A stretch of 64,000 nt of DNA from JAUWKC01 sp035527845 (GCA_035527845.1 DATKZT010000062.1:1-64000); one strand, 5' to 3'. Counted from the stretch's first letter, positions 35,565 to 44,888 are shown. Program-made: numbers and translations. Notes: generated by a model not told the origin, from the sequence alone.

Positions 35565-36575
35565 ATGATGACGGAAGAACTGTCTGGGAATTCGTGTGCT
35601 CGTGCAGCGGACGGTGAGTTGAAAGCGGCGGTCCTGATGGGGGGCGTCGGGGAAGAGCGCAACATCAGCCTGCAAAGCGGCAGTTGTGTCGCCCAGGCGC
35701 TCAAGGACGCCGGCCTGAACGTCGCAGCCGCCGATATCACCCCGGATGACATCAGCATACTGGAAGCTGACGGTATCGACGTGTTCTTCGTTGCTCTGCA
35801 CGGCAGGTTCGGAGAAGACGGCCGGCTCCAGCAATTGCTCGAGGACAGGTCACTCGTCTATACCGGAAGCGGGCCCGAAGCAAGCAGACTCGCGTTTGAC
35901 AAATGGGCCGCCAAGCAGTGTTTTGATGAAGCGGGCATTACCACACCGCCGGCCATCCGGTTTGATCCGGGCGCAGAGCCGTCGGAGCTCCAGAAGCGGG
36001 TGGTTGAGCTCGGGCGCAGGTTCGTGGTCAAGCCCCGAAGACAGGGAAGCACCATCGGCGTTTCCATCGTCGATGATGCGGACGCCGCACTGGCCACCGC
36101 CCGCGAGTGTTCGAGCAGGTTCGGCGACTGCATGATTGAGCAGTACATACCAGGCCGAGAGATAACCGTCGGCATCCTGCACGACCAGGCGCTGCCCATA
36201 ATTGAAATAAGAAGCAAGACAGGATTCTACGATTACCAGGCCAAGTACCTTGACGACCGCACCGAGTTCCTTTTTGATACAATCTCTGATCCGATCCTCG
36301 TCGCGAAGATCAAAGAGGCGGCGCTCGATTGCTTCAACGCCGTGAGCTGTAGGCACTTTGCGAGGGTCGATTTTATCCTTGACGACCGGCAGAGAATACA
36401 CGCTCTGGAAGTCAATACGATCCCGGGTTTTACCTCGCATTCCCTGCTTCCCAGAGCGGCGGCAAGGACAGGGCTGTCAATGAGCCGGCTTTGCATGAGA
36501 ATCGTGGAGCTGGCTCTCGAGAATAGGCATTGCCCGGCGTCTTTGGTTGACCAGACTATAGAGAGCAGAAAGTAG
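35565..36575 (+). CDS. ddl: D-alanine-D-alanine ligase
   Basis: About 336 residues, an ATP-grasp enzyme joining two D-alanines for the peptidoglycan stem peptide. Marks: LMGGVGEERNISLQSG (N-domain loop), LHGRFGEDG, VKPRRQGSTIGVS (ATP lid), and ARVDFILDD, then EVNTIPGFTSHSLLP with the metal-binding Glu and Asn. The ATG follows the murB stop directly (TGAATG); a second ATG three bases on is an alternative. The next gene begins 2 bases after its stop. Confidence 0.95.
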   Translation: MMTEELSGNSCARAADGELKAAVLMGGVGEERNISLQSGSCVAQALKDAGLNVAAADITPDDISILEADGIDVFFVALHGRFGEDGRLQQLLEDRSLVYTGSGPEASRLAFDKWAAKQCFDEAGITTPPAIRFDPGAEPSELQKRVVELGRRFVVKPRRQGSTIGVSIVDDADAALATARECSSRFGDCMIEQYIPGREITVGILHDQALPIIEIRSKTGFYDYQAKYLDDRTEFLFDTISDPILVAKIKEAALDCFNAVSCRHFARVDFILDDRQRIHALEVNTIPGFTSHSLLPRAAARTGLSMSRLCMRIVELALENRHCPASLVDQTIESRK

Positions 36576-36577
36576 CG

Positions 36578-37528
36578 ATGGCGCCAACAAGAGCAAAAAA
36601 GACAACAGCAAGGCTGTCATTCGGATTCGGCGGCCCGGGCAGAAAGAAAAAACGACGGGCGGGCCGCAGCACCCAAAGTCTCATGAGGATATCCCTCATC
36701 ACTCTGACGATAATCATCGTGATTTGTGTCTTTGCGGGCCTCGGCGCAGGCTTCGCATTCCTTGACCGCTACGTCAAAAATTCCGTTCCTCAGACACGTA
36801 AAATCGGCACGCTTGAATTGCTGGGCGTCCCAGCCTGGGTTAACGAGCAGCTCGAACAGAAGATTTATGCCGCAGCCAGAGCTGATGGAGAGGATTTGAG
36901 GCTCGATGAGGATGGCGCGCGGTCCATACAGAATAATATCGCCGCCAGGGTCGCATGGCTGGACCACGTCAGGGTGCAAACGACTGCCGAGAGCTTCCGT
37001 ATAACCGCCCGCTGGCGCAAACCGCTGGCTATGGTCCGGTCAGGCTCCCGAAAATTTTATGTGGATGAGGACCTGGTGGTACTGGATTATGTACCCGTGG
37101 CGGAGCTGGCGATTGTGGCGGTAGACGGTATCACCGCTGAGTCAAAGATCCCGGCTGTCGGTCAAGTCTGGCACGAAGACGACCTGGCCGCCGCTGTTGG
37201 CATATTGGCCCGGCTGCATCGAATGGACAAGCTCGTAACTGCTGATAAGCCCCTGCTCTACGAGATTGAAAGTATCGATGTGAGCAATTTCAACGGCCTA
37301 CAGAACTCCAGAGCGCCACATATCGTGCTTTATGCCAGGGACAACACCCAGATTATCTGGGGCGCCAAAATCGGAACCTGGCAGCGATATCTCGAAGCCA
37401 CCGACGAGGAAAAGCTCGCAAAGCTCTACGCCTATTACAGAGAGTACAATACACTGTTGAATGGGGTGAAATACATCAACCTCCGCGACCCACAGCAGAC
37501 CATCCCACTGCCCGTAGATAAATATTAG
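36578..37528 (+). CDS. ftsQ: FtsQ-like cell division protein
   Basis: About 316 residues. A basic cytoplasmic tail (KKTTARL ... RKKKRRAGRS) is followed by one membrane span (about 37-62, LITLTIIIVICVFAGLGAGFAF), then a POTRA-like and FtsQ beta domain with WLDHVRVQTTAESFRI and the C-terminal YINLRDPQQ. FtsQ bridges early and late divisome proteins in the periplasm. The primary sequence is divergent and the call rests on topology, the C-terminal pattern and position behind ddl. ftsA and ftsZ do not follow, which differs from the classical order. Confidence 0.82.
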   Translation: MAPTRAKKTTARLSFGFGGPGRKKKRRAGRSTQSLMRISLITLTIIIVICVFAGLGAGFAFLDRYVKNSVPQTRKIGTLELLGVPAWVNEQLEQKIYAAARADGEDLRLDEDGARSIQNNIAARVAWLDHVRVQTTAESFRITARWRKPLAMVRSGSRKFYVDEDLVVLDYVPVAELAIVAVDGITAESKIPAVGQVWHEDDLAAAVGILARLHRMDKLVTADKPLLYEIESIDVSNFNGLQNSRAPHIVLYARDNTQIIWGAKIGTWQRYLEATDEEKLAKLYAYYREYNTLLNGVKYINLRDPQQTIPLPVDKY

Positions 37529-37670
37529 CCGCGATTCCCTCCCACAAGAAAGACGCCGCGCTCAGATTCAAGAAGGAAATCAGCACAACAAACGCAATCC
37601 AAGGCTGCGACTCACAGGCCGCGAGCAAAAGCGGTCTTGCTGTCCAGCCCCTTGTTCCCACTTATGATTT

Positions 37671-38279
37671 CTATCGCATATTATGTGTGAAATGATAATG
37701 TCCATCCTCGCCTCGTACCTGCTCACTGTAGATGTTGTGCTCCGGATCGACCTCCCATTCCTTTACCACCTTATCTTCGTTGTTCTCGAAGAACCGAACT
37801 GTGTATCCACCTTCACTCAACCTGGATATCGACATAGTGCGGTTGCCATTCTCATCGAGAATCTTCCACTCAAAAGGTTCGCTATCTCCGGCCAGAAGTG
37901 TAACATTCTCCAATGAACCATCCGGCCGCCTTTTTTCCATGCTGGAGAAACAGACAAAAAACTTGCCTGCTTTATCTCTCTCGCGCCCCAGTGCGTGAGC
38001 CACGTACGTATTCCCATTCGGGTCCGTCGCAGTTAAATCTGAAACAGACCCCCATCTCAATATCCCCCTGTATTCCCTCGTCTCTTTCATCCATTGCGGT
38101 ACTGTCAGTGGTCCAGGCAAGCGCACGACTTCTCCGGTCCACGCTTTGGTCAACACCAACTCCGCCACTTCCATCAGTCTTGAGCCCGCCTCTCGCCCTG
38201 CCGTGGATAACCGCCAGATCATCCCCGCGGCAATCAGCAGAACTAATCCAATGAATAGCGCCACCTTGCTTGTTTTCAT
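37671..38279 (-). CDS. Membrane-anchored hypothetical protein
   Basis: About 202 residues with one N-terminal hydrophobic segment (VALFIGLVLLIAAGMIWRL) that is either a membrane anchor or an uncleaved signal. The rest is beta-rich, with WGSVSDLTATDPNGNTYVAHA and a late WEVDPEHNIYSEQVRGEDGHYHF. No family is recognised. GAGAGG lies 6 bases before the ATG. It is the only gene between ftsQ and the serpin, reading toward ftsQ. Confidence 0.6.
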   Translation of the reverse strand: MKTSKVALFIGLVLLIAAGMIWRLSTAGREAGSRLMEVAELVLTKAWTGEVVRLPGPLTVPQWMKETREYRGILRWGSVSDLTATDPNGNTYVAHALGRERDKAGKFFVCFSSMEKRRPDGSLENVTLLAGDSEPFEWKILDENGNRTMSISRLSEGGYTVRFFENNEDKVVKEWEVDPEHNIYSEQVRGEDGHYHFTHNMR

Positions 38280-38561
38280 TCGAAGCCTCTCTAATATTTA
38301 TTTGCCGACCAATGATTATATTCGCGTGCGCCGAGCCTGTGTAGGAAATCGCCTTTCCATTCATGCCTCTTTTCGAGAATCCCGGCGAAACGAGAGTAGA
38401 ATAGAGCGAATCACGGCAAGATGCCAGTCGGATCGAATTGAACGCGCCAAACCCTTTAATTAACTCCCGAAATTGAGACCCACGCCCCAGCTATAAAAAA
38501 GCACCTATGCCGCTTGAGGAACCACCATTCGCCTCTGACACCTTCAATTGACTTGGAAGGT

Positions 38562-39878
38562 CTAACTCTGGGTCTTTGGGCTCTTGAGTCGGCCCAGGAA
38601 GAGGATGGAGCCGGAGTTGTTGTCCTTAACAAGGAATATGAAGGGGTGATCTGCCCGGAATACCGGCGCCGGTGATCCGGGGGCGGCCAATGTCTCCATT
38701 ATTACTGCTGTTGCAGCGGCAGCTTCTGTACCTTCTTCGTTTACCTCGACGAAGGCCTTGTGCACTACTGCTGAAATGAATAGATCCTTCTTTCCAGTCA
38801 TGCCGGAAAAGTCTGCGGGCGGCAGGGCAAAGGCGTCGCGCATTCCCATGGCAGCAAGTGTTTCGGCCAGGCTGATTTCGCAAGTCATCTTGAATCTTGG
38901 GAGGAAGACCATTACTTGCTGTTTGCGAAGTTTTGACAGCCAGTTGTTGAGGTTTGTCAGGCTAAGTGATTTTTCGAGCGATTCCATTCCCTCAACGGTG
39001 TGAGGCAGGAGCACTATCATGCTCAAATCATTGCCTTTGTAGGGCAGTTCGAGGATTTGCAGGTTGTCGTCGGCCCAGTATTTGAAGTCATCGGTCAAGT
39101 GCATCATGGACACCTCGACGGTCTTGTCCGGCGACACCGTAAATGGAGCATCTTCTGTAAATTCCTTTCTGAATTGGAGTTCCCAGAGGCCTTTGAAGTA
39201 GATGGCGTTCGTAAGAACGAGACGCGTGAGTCTGTTGAGAATGCCGGGCTTGATCAGGTCTTTGATCTTGTCGTTTGTCTTTGTCTCTACCCAGCGATTT
39301 ATGGTCTTGCGGGCCGTTTCAGTCTCGGTTGCAAAGTCAAGCTCCTGGACCTTTGCGTCATAGTATTTGTTCGTGACGTCAAGAAATTGAGATAGGAATT
39401 TGTAGTCCTTTTGTGCCCAGAGCGCATTGGCAATGCTCAGTCGGTATTCCTCTTTGGGTTTGTTCATCACCTGCTGCAAGGCCGCAAAGGATTGATGCAC
39501 ACGTTCCTTCGGCAGTTCGGTAAATCCTTCGAAATGTTTAATCGGGCCCTTTTCGGACCAATCTGAAATCCCCCATTTTATTCTGCGAAAGCGCAGCACA
39601 AGTCCCATTTGCTTTTCAGTTTCTTCCCTTGCGCCGCTATACGTTAGTGTCAGGGCAGTTGATATGCTGTACGGCGAAAAGAAGAGATTTCCTTTCTCAT
39701 TTTTCAGGCTTGCATAAAGGTCAAGGGCGAATTCAGTATTGCCGGCCACAATGGTCTCAATTTCAGCTTTGTCAGGCACGTTTTCAGACCCCGTGATTTT
39801 GCTTCCGCCGCTTACTGAGCCAGGTATGCCCGCCAATATCGCCAGGGCAACAACGCAAAGCATATTTCTTCTTATCAT
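38562..39878 (-). CDS. Exported serpin (serine protease inhibitor)
   Basis: About 438 residues with a signal peptide (MLCVVALAILAGIPGSVSG). The serpin fold is shown by NLFFSPYSISTALTLTYSGA, LVLTNAIYFKG, VSMMHLTDDFKYW and the C-terminal ADHPFIFLVKDN, then ILFLGRL. The hinge EEGTEAAAATAVI fits an inhibitory serpin, and by alignment with antitrypsin numbering the P1 residue is Leu (ETL, then AAPG), pointing to elastase- or chymotrypsin-like proteases as targets. It probably protects surface proteins or blocks foreign proteases. It is next to the YkgJ and ilvD genes on the same strand, with about 50 bases between. Confidence 0.93.
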   Translation of the reverse strand: MIRRNMLCVVALAILAGIPGSVSGGSKITGSENVPDKAEIETIVAGNTEFALDLYASLKNEKGNLFFSPYSISTALTLTYSGAREETEKQMGLVLRFRRIKWGISDWSEKGPIKHFEGFTELPKERVHQSFAALQQVMNKPKEEYRLSIANALWAQKDYKFLSQFLDVTNKYYDAKVQELDFATETETARKTINRWVETKTNDKIKDLIKPGILNRLTRLVLTNAIYFKGLWELQFRKEFTEDAPFTVSPDKTVEVSMMHLTDDFKYWADDNLQILELPYKGNDLSMIVLLPHTVEGMESLEKSLSLTNLNNWLSKLRKQQVMVFLPRFKMTCEISLAETLAAMGMRDAFALPPADFSGMTGKKDLFISAVVHKAFVEVNEEGTEAAAATAVIMETLAAPGSPAPVFRADHPFIFLVKDNNSGSILFLGRLKSPKTQS

Positions 39879-39926
39879 ATTTCCTCACGCTCCTTTCGCG
39901 AGATCATCAATTGCTCGCATGTCCTT

Positions 39927-40406
39927 TTAAGTAGTACGCTCCCTTAATGACTCTTCCTTGGGCCCATAACACCGATGAAGCTCGTTCAGCGCCGCGGGCA
40001 GATCAAGGTACTTGTAGGCAATTCCGAGCTCTACACAGGCCGATTTGAACATCTTGACGGCTGATTCGCTCAAGCCGCTTTGAAAATCTGCGTCGCCTTT
40101 GCAACAAAAGATTCTGCACCCGGCGAAACGATATTCATGAATCGAACATTTGCCGCCTATGTTGTAGGGACACCGGCCGCCATTCATGGGCTTTATGTTT
40201 TCACCGCCCAATTTCGCTGCCAGATACATCACCTCCGGCGTCGTCACAAACAGCCGATGGTCAAAACTGTCAAAATCACAACACTTCCCGCACGCCACGC
40301 AAACGCCCGCAGAGTTGCAGTCATCACGAATCTGCGAGTCCAGCCGGCGGTAAATCCCAGCTACTCGTCCGACGAGCCCGCTTTCTCTTTCACATCCTGC
40401 CGCCAT
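39927..40406 (-). CDS. YkgJ-family cysteine-cluster protein
   Basis: About 159 residues. The cysteine pattern VCVACGKCCDF, later GGRCPYNIGGKCSIH, then FAGCRIFCC is the YkgJ (CxxCxxCC, zinc- or Fe-S-binding) signature. The role of the family is uncertain. It overlaps the end of the second YkgJ gene upstream by 46 bases, so the two are translated together. Confidence 0.85.
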   Translation of the reverse strand: MAAGCERESGLVGRVAGIYRRLDSQIRDDCNSAGVCVACGKCCDFDSFDHRLFVTTPEVMYLAAKLGGENIKPMNGGRCPYNIGGKCSIHEYRFAGCRIFCCKGDADFQSGLSESAVKMFKSACVELGIAYKYLDLPAALNELHRCYGPKEESLRERTT

Positions 40407-40849
40407 TTCTTATTCGCCTTGATGCTCTCTATTTCCTCGAAGCTGTAATGCCTTCCCCGGCTGATGCCGGCGCATTTCTGCGCCGCCCGGTTCCAGTCGT
40501 CCGGCCTCGCCAGATTGCCGGGCCAAAAAGGCCAGCTTCTGCACTGACTCGGCCGAACCGGATAAATCATGCACCGCTTTCGCCCTTCAACCTTGCGAAG
40601 AAAAATGCAGTCATTGGTATCAGACTGTTCGATGATTGTCGTGCGAAACCCCACCCGCCTGATATATTCCTTTCGGACCTGCCCCGCCGTCACCTTCAGG
40701 TAATCCGCAATCAGCTCAATCTCCGGCCTCGTCACCCAGATGTACCCCTCATCCGGCCCCGAACAGCAGTTCCCGCACCCAACGCATTCGAAATGCAAAC
40801 CCGCCGAATACCAAGCCTTTTTGCCTAACAGGGTCATCCGACCTACCAT
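40361..40849 (-). CDS. YkgJ-family cysteine-cluster protein, second copy
   Basis: About 162 residues from the ATG at 40849, which overlaps the ilvD stop and so is probably coupled to it; an ATG at 40837 is an alternative. The cluster FECVGCGNCCSG, later CIFLRK..GRKRCMIYPVRPSQCRSWPFWP, is the typical YkgJ pattern, where the spaced Cys residues bind a metal or Fe-S centre. It is only distantly like its neighbour at 39927, so the pair does not look like a recent duplication. Confidence 0.85.
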   Translation of the reverse strand: MVGRMTLLGKKAWYSAGLHFECVGCGNCCSGPDEGYIWVTRPEIELIADYLKVTAGQVRKEYIRRVGFRTTIIEQSDTNDCIFLRKVEGRKRCMIYPVRPSQCRSWPFWPGNLARPDDWNRAAQKCAGISRGRHYSFEEIESIKANKKWRQDVKEKAGSSDE

Positions 40850-42510
40850 TTCAGGACCGCGCCGGTGTCGGCGCTGGTTGCCATTGATGCGTACTTGCCG
40901 AGGCTGCCCTTTGTGATTCTCGGCCGAGGCGCCTTCCATTGTTTTTTGCGATCGGCCAGCTCGGCGTCGGACAGTTTGACGTTTATGCTGTTGTTCGGGA
41001 TGTCAATTTCAATTACGTCCCCGTTTTTCAGCAGGCCTATCGGCCCCCCTACCGCTGCCTCCGGACTGATGTGTCCGATGCAGGCGCCTCTCGTTCCGCC
41101 GCTGAATCGGCCGTCGGTTATCAATGCAACGGACTCGCCGAGACCGGCCCCCACGATGTAGCTTGTCGGGCTCAGCATCTCCTGCATACCAGGCCCGCCC
41201 TTCGGACCTTCGTGACGGATTACCACGACATCACCGGCATTTGCCTTGCCGGCAAGAATGCCATCGCACGCATCCTCCTGGCTCTCGAAAATTACCGCCG
41301 GACCCGTATGCCTCAGCATCTTCGCAGCGACGCCCGCGGTCTTAACCACACAGCCATTGGGGGCGAGGTTCCCCTTGAGAATAGCCAGCCCCCCTGTCTT
41401 CGAATAAGCGTTTTCAAGAGGATGGATGACATCCGCCTTCTTAATGTCGGCATCGCCAATCACTTCACCCAAAGTCTTGCCGCTCACGGTCGGACACTCG
41501 GTATTAAGCAGACCGGGAATCCTGCTTATTTCCTTGAGTATCGCGCTCACGCCGCCGGCGGCATCCACGTCTTCCACGTGATACGCGCTCGACGGCGAAA
41601 CCTTGCAGATGTTCGGGCATCTTCCCGAAATCGCGTTAATCCGCTCCAGGTCGTATTTGATTCCTGCCTCACTCGCAACTGCCAGCGTGTGCAGCACCGT
41701 ATTGGTTGAGCCCCCCATCGCCATATCCAGAGCAAGGGCATTGTCCATTGATTCGGCCGTGATTATGTCCAGCGGCTTGAGGTCCTTTTCAACCAGCGCC
41801 ATAATCTGTCTGCCCGCCGCCTTGTACAGTTCTTCCCTCTTCGGATTCACCGCCAGAATCGTACCATTACCGGGCAGCGCGATTCCGATTGCCTCACATA
41901 AACAGTTCATCGAGTTGGCTGTAAACATCCCCGAACAGCTGCCGCACGTTGGACAGCCCGTCTGCTCGAGCTCCTTGAGCCGGGCTTCGGTAATCTTGTC
42001 CGCGTTAAATTGGGCTACACCCTCGAATATACTGATAAGGTCAACCGTTCGGCCGTCTTTAGTCTTGCCGGCCGCCATCGGCCCCCCGGAAACAAAAATC
42101 GTCGGAATGTTCACCCTTACCGCCGCCATCAGCATACCCGGTATGATCTTGTCGCAGTTCGGAATACACACGAGCCCGTCGAAGCAGTGCGCACGCACCA
42201 TAGTCTCGACCGAGTCGGCCACGATTTCACGCGAGGCCAGAGAATACTTCATCCCCGTGTGGCCCATCGCGATTCCATCGCACACGGCAATCGTGTTAAA
42301 CTCGAATGGCACCCCCCCTGCCGCGCGGACAGCCTCCTTGACCGTCCGGGCCACCCTGTTAAGGTGCACGTGTCCAGGGACAATCTCGCAAAAACTGTTG
42401 GCAATCCCGATAAAGGGTTTGCCAATATCACTATCGCTTATGCCGCAGGCGTGAAGCAACGCCCGATGCGGGGCCCGCTCGAACCCTTTTTTCACCATAT
42501 CGCTTAACAT
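40843..42510 (-). CDS. ilvD: Dihydroxy-acid dehydratase
   Basis: About 555 residues, cytosolic. It dehydrates 2,3-dihydroxy-isovalerate and -methylvalerate in isoleucine, valine and (with pantothenate) leucine synthesis. Fe-S cysteines are in CIPNCDKIIPG and CPTCGSCSGMFTANSM; MGGSTNTVLH, GPKGGPGMQEM and DGRFSGG are further family marks. GGGGAA lies 6 bases before the ATG at 42510; a TTG just before it is less likely. The YkgJ genes follow in an overlapping arrangement, which may hint at an Fe-S related link. No other ilv gene is in the window. Confidence 0.96.
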   Translation of the reverse strand: MLSDMVKKGFERAPHRALLHACGISDSDIGKPFIGIANSFCEIVPGHVHLNRVARTVKEAVRAAGGVPFEFNTIAVCDGIAMGHTGMKYSLASREIVADSVETMVRAHCFDGLVCIPNCDKIIPGMLMAAVRVNIPTIFVSGGPMAAGKTKDGRTVDLISIFEGVAQFNADKITEARLKELEQTGCPTCGSCSGMFTANSMNCLCEAIGIALPGNGTILAVNPKREELYKAAGRQIMALVEKDLKPLDIITAESMDNALALDMAMGGSTNTVLHTLAVASEAGIKYDLERINAISGRCPNICKVSPSSAYHVEDVDAAGGVSAILKEISRIPGLLNTECPTVSGKTLGEVIGDADIKKADVIHPLENAYSKTGGLAILKGNLAPNGCVVKTAGVAAKMLRHTGPAVIFESQEDACDGILAGKANAGDVVVIRHEGPKGGPGMQEMLSPTSYIVGAGLGESVALITDGRFSGGTRGACIGHISPEAAVGGPIGLLKNGDVIEIDIPNNSINVKLSDAELADRKKQWKAPRPRITKGSLGKYASMATSADTGAVLKW

Positions 42511-42608
42511 CAATTCCCCTTTCCTGTCAAGAGCAGCTCATAAAATAAACCCCGAAACGCAAAAAACCGATTATAACCGCCAGAACAAGACAAATAAAGA
42601 AAAATCAG

Positions 42609-42636
42609 TTGTGTCTGTACTGCCAAACCGTATAAT
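42609..42636 (+). promoter_or_regulatory. Sigma-70-like promoter (TTGTGT-16-TATAAT)
   Basis: A perfect -10 box about 47 bases upstream of the lipoprotein gene at 42683, in the divergent gap with ilvD. Confidence 0.55.
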
Positions 42637-42682
42637 AATAGTTTGAATTTTCCGTAACGTCTGAAAGTTGTAAGGAGAACAA

Positions 42683-43708
42683 ATGATGTCATCGAACCGA
42701 ATTCTTGGCTGTCTAACGGTCACTGTAATTGGTTTGTTTGTCCTGGCCGCCGGCTGTGCTGCTCCCGCCCCGGCGCCACCGCCGCCCACCGCGGTGCAGC
42801 CGCCACCCCCGCCGCCTCCGGAGCAGCCTGTTAATCTGTCGCTGAAGTTTGCCCCGGATGATTCCACCACGTACAGGCTGCTGACAGAAGGAACAAGAAG
42901 CGTCACCTACGAGGGGTCTCTGGCAAATGACCCCTCTCTCAAGGGAGGCGAAACCGGCGACAGCGTCGAAATGACCTTTTCTCAGCACATTCGCAGCGTC
43001 AATGATCAGGGCAACGCCGTCGCAGAGATTACGATAAAACAGCTCAAGTTCCTCGCCAAGGTTAAGAGCGATACCGTTCTTGACTTCGACAGCTCGCGAG
43101 AGAAAGATCAGGCCCATCCGCTGGCAAAGCTGATCGGCCAAAGCTATACGATAGAAATCACGCCCGCCGGGCAGGTGACAAGGATAATCGATGCCAAAGA
43201 GGCACAGGCGGCGGTCAAGGGCAACGCCACCGCACAGAGGCTGCTTGAGTCCGACGAGATTAAGGAGCGTCACGCGGTTGCCGCCCTGCCGGCCCCCGGC
43301 AACAAAGAGGTACGCGTGGATGATCACTGGAGCAGCATAAAGGCCACTGATTTCGGTATGCTGGGCGCCAAAGCTTACGAGAGAATCTATGTCCTAAAGG
43401 GCGTCAAAGAGCTAAACGGTCGTAAGGTCGCCGCGATTGAAATGAACGCCATTCCCACCGCCGAGACTGCCGAGCAGCTTCACAAGCAGAAGGGCGCAGA
43501 CGCATTTTCGAAAATGTTCGACAATATTGAGCAATACACCGGACTGCTGGATTTGGACCTGACCGCAGGCAAAGTGCAGAAGTACGTCGAAAAATTGCGG
43601 TCCGAATGGGTCATCGTCGATCCCGCGGCAAAAACAAGAACCGACAAATCGCCGGATGCGCTTAAGATGACCGCGGTCAGCCTGTACAGTCTGGAGATGG
43701 TTGAGTAA
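42683..43708 (+). CDS. Lipoprotein with proline-rich linker (DUF6263-like)
   Basis: About 341 residues. Lipoprotein signal with VLAAGC, then a Pro/Ala linker (about 25-48) that would lift the domain off the membrane. The body is beta-rich, with SLKFAPDDSTTYRLLTEG, YTIEITPAGQVTRI and a C-terminal LDLTAGKVQKYVEKL. The pattern resembles the DUF6263 lipoproteins found in Bacteroidetes and Planctomycetes; function unknown. AAGGAG lies 5 bases before the ATG. A related lipoprotein follows downstream. Confidence 0.72.
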   Translation: MMSSNRILGCLTVTVIGLFVLAAGCAAPAPAPPPPTAVQPPPPPPPEQPVNLSLKFAPDDSTTYRLLTEGTRSVTYEGSLANDPSLKGGETGDSVEMTFSQHIRSVNDQGNAVAEITIKQLKFLAKVKSDTVLDFDSSREKDQAHPLAKLIGQSYTIEITPAGQVTRIIDAKEAQAAVKGNATAQRLLESDEIKERHAVAALPAPGNKEVRVDDHWSSIKATDFGMLGAKAYERIYVLKGVKELNGRKVAAIEMNAIPTAETAEQLHKQKGADAFSKMFDNIEQYTGLLDLDLTAGKVQKYVEKLRSEWVIVDPAAKTRTDKSPDALKMTAVSLYSLEMVE

Positions 43709-43853
43709 AGCCAAAGGCAGCGAAGTCGGCCGGCCGGGATGGGCGGCGACTACCTCGGCCCGCCAGCGAAGAAAGCCGCGATCGGGATAACGTGGTCCCG
43801 CCATTTTGTACTCGAACGGTATGTTGCTTGCGAGTTAAGGGAAAGGGCTAACG

Positions 43854-44888
43854 TTGAAAACTGCACGGACAATCCTGGCCGTTCTGGTCATCGCATCCTT
43901 CGCCGGCTGTAAAGGCGCCCTCAAGGTGCCGCAGCCGCCGCCGCTGGCTGAAGGCAAAGAGCTGTTCACGGTGGACTTCAAAGAAGGCCGGACACTCCGA
44001 TACAAGTTTGTTTCGAGCAGGAAAGTGAATCTTGACTGGGGCTACAAGGAAGAAAAATCAAAGCGTCGAGGAGGCCGCAGTGACGAATCCTCCAGTGCAG
44101 CACAATCGTCCGAGTCAATGGATTTGGTTATGGCGTATACCCCGACCCAGGTGAACCCATACGGCCTTACCACAATCAGCGCCGCCTGCGAATCGGTAAA
44201 CGTCAAGCGGACCGCACGCCAAAGCAGTCAGCTCAGGGACTCCAAAGACGCCGTCAAGAGCCTTGCCGGCAAGACCTTTAATTTCACAGTTCGCCCCGAC
44301 GGCAAGATAGACGACTTTTCGCAGTTGGACGCGCTGATTAGGGAAATCGGCGAGAAAGCCTTTGTGACCAGAAGCGGTCAGGGCAGAATAAAAGAGCCGG
44401 ACATGATAGGTGACTTTGTGGCCGCACAGTGGTTTATGTGGGATTCGGTCTCCAGTATAGAAAAGCCCATTGAAGGCGTGTCCGTCGGCCAGAGCTGGAA
44501 GTCCGTGCTGTCCGTACCGGCGCCGATGATCATGCGAGAAGCCAGAGATGTCACTTACAGCCTGGCTCAGGTGCGGCAGACCGACAAGGGTCGAATAGCC
44601 GTGATACGCAGCTCCTACGCCCACGCCGAATCCGTTCCACAAGGCTGGCCCGTCCCATATACAGGAAGCTTCCAGGTCTCCGGGCCCTTCGGGCTCCTTG
44701 GCAGGTTCCAGATTGAGCAATTGAAAGGTCAGGGCGAGGAGCTTTTCAACCTCGACGCCGGACGCACCGAGCAATACAGGCAGAATTACCATCTCGAAGT
44801 CACAGCGGCGATGATGTGGGCGCTGCCGGGTGTAAATCCGCGGATAACAATCGACCAGACCCTGACAATGCAGCTTCTTGAAAACTGA
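43854..44888 (+). CDS. Lipoprotein, distant paralog of the preceding one
   Basis: About 344 residues with a TTG start preceded by AAGGG. Lipoprotein signal with SFAGC. The core has YKFVSSRKVNLDWG, a short charged linker (KSKRRGGRSDESSS), FNFTVRPDGKIDDFS and a C-terminal ITIDQTLTMQLLEN. The order of elements, with a strand ending in a (T/R)PDG(K/Q) turn, is like the gene upstream, so both likely belong to one beta-rich lipoprotein family. Function unknown. The HIT gene lies 39 bases downstream in the same direction. Confidence 0.68.
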   Translation: MKTARTILAVLVIASFAGCKGALKVPQPPPLAEGKELFTVDFKEGRTLRYKFVSSRKVNLDWGYKEEKSKRRGGRSDESSSAAQSSESMDLVMAYTPTQVNPYGLTTISAACESVNVKRTARQSSQLRDSKDAVKSLAGKTFNFTVRPDGKIDDFSQLDALIREIGEKAFVTRSGQGRIKEPDMIGDFVAAQWFMWDSVSSIEKPIEGVSVGQSWKSVLSVPAPMIMREARDVTYSLAQVRQTDKGRIAVIRSSYAHAESVPQGWPVPYTGSFQVSGPFGLLGRFQIEQLKGQGEELFNLDAGRTEQYRQNYHLEVTAAMMWALPGVNPRITIDQTLTMQLLEN

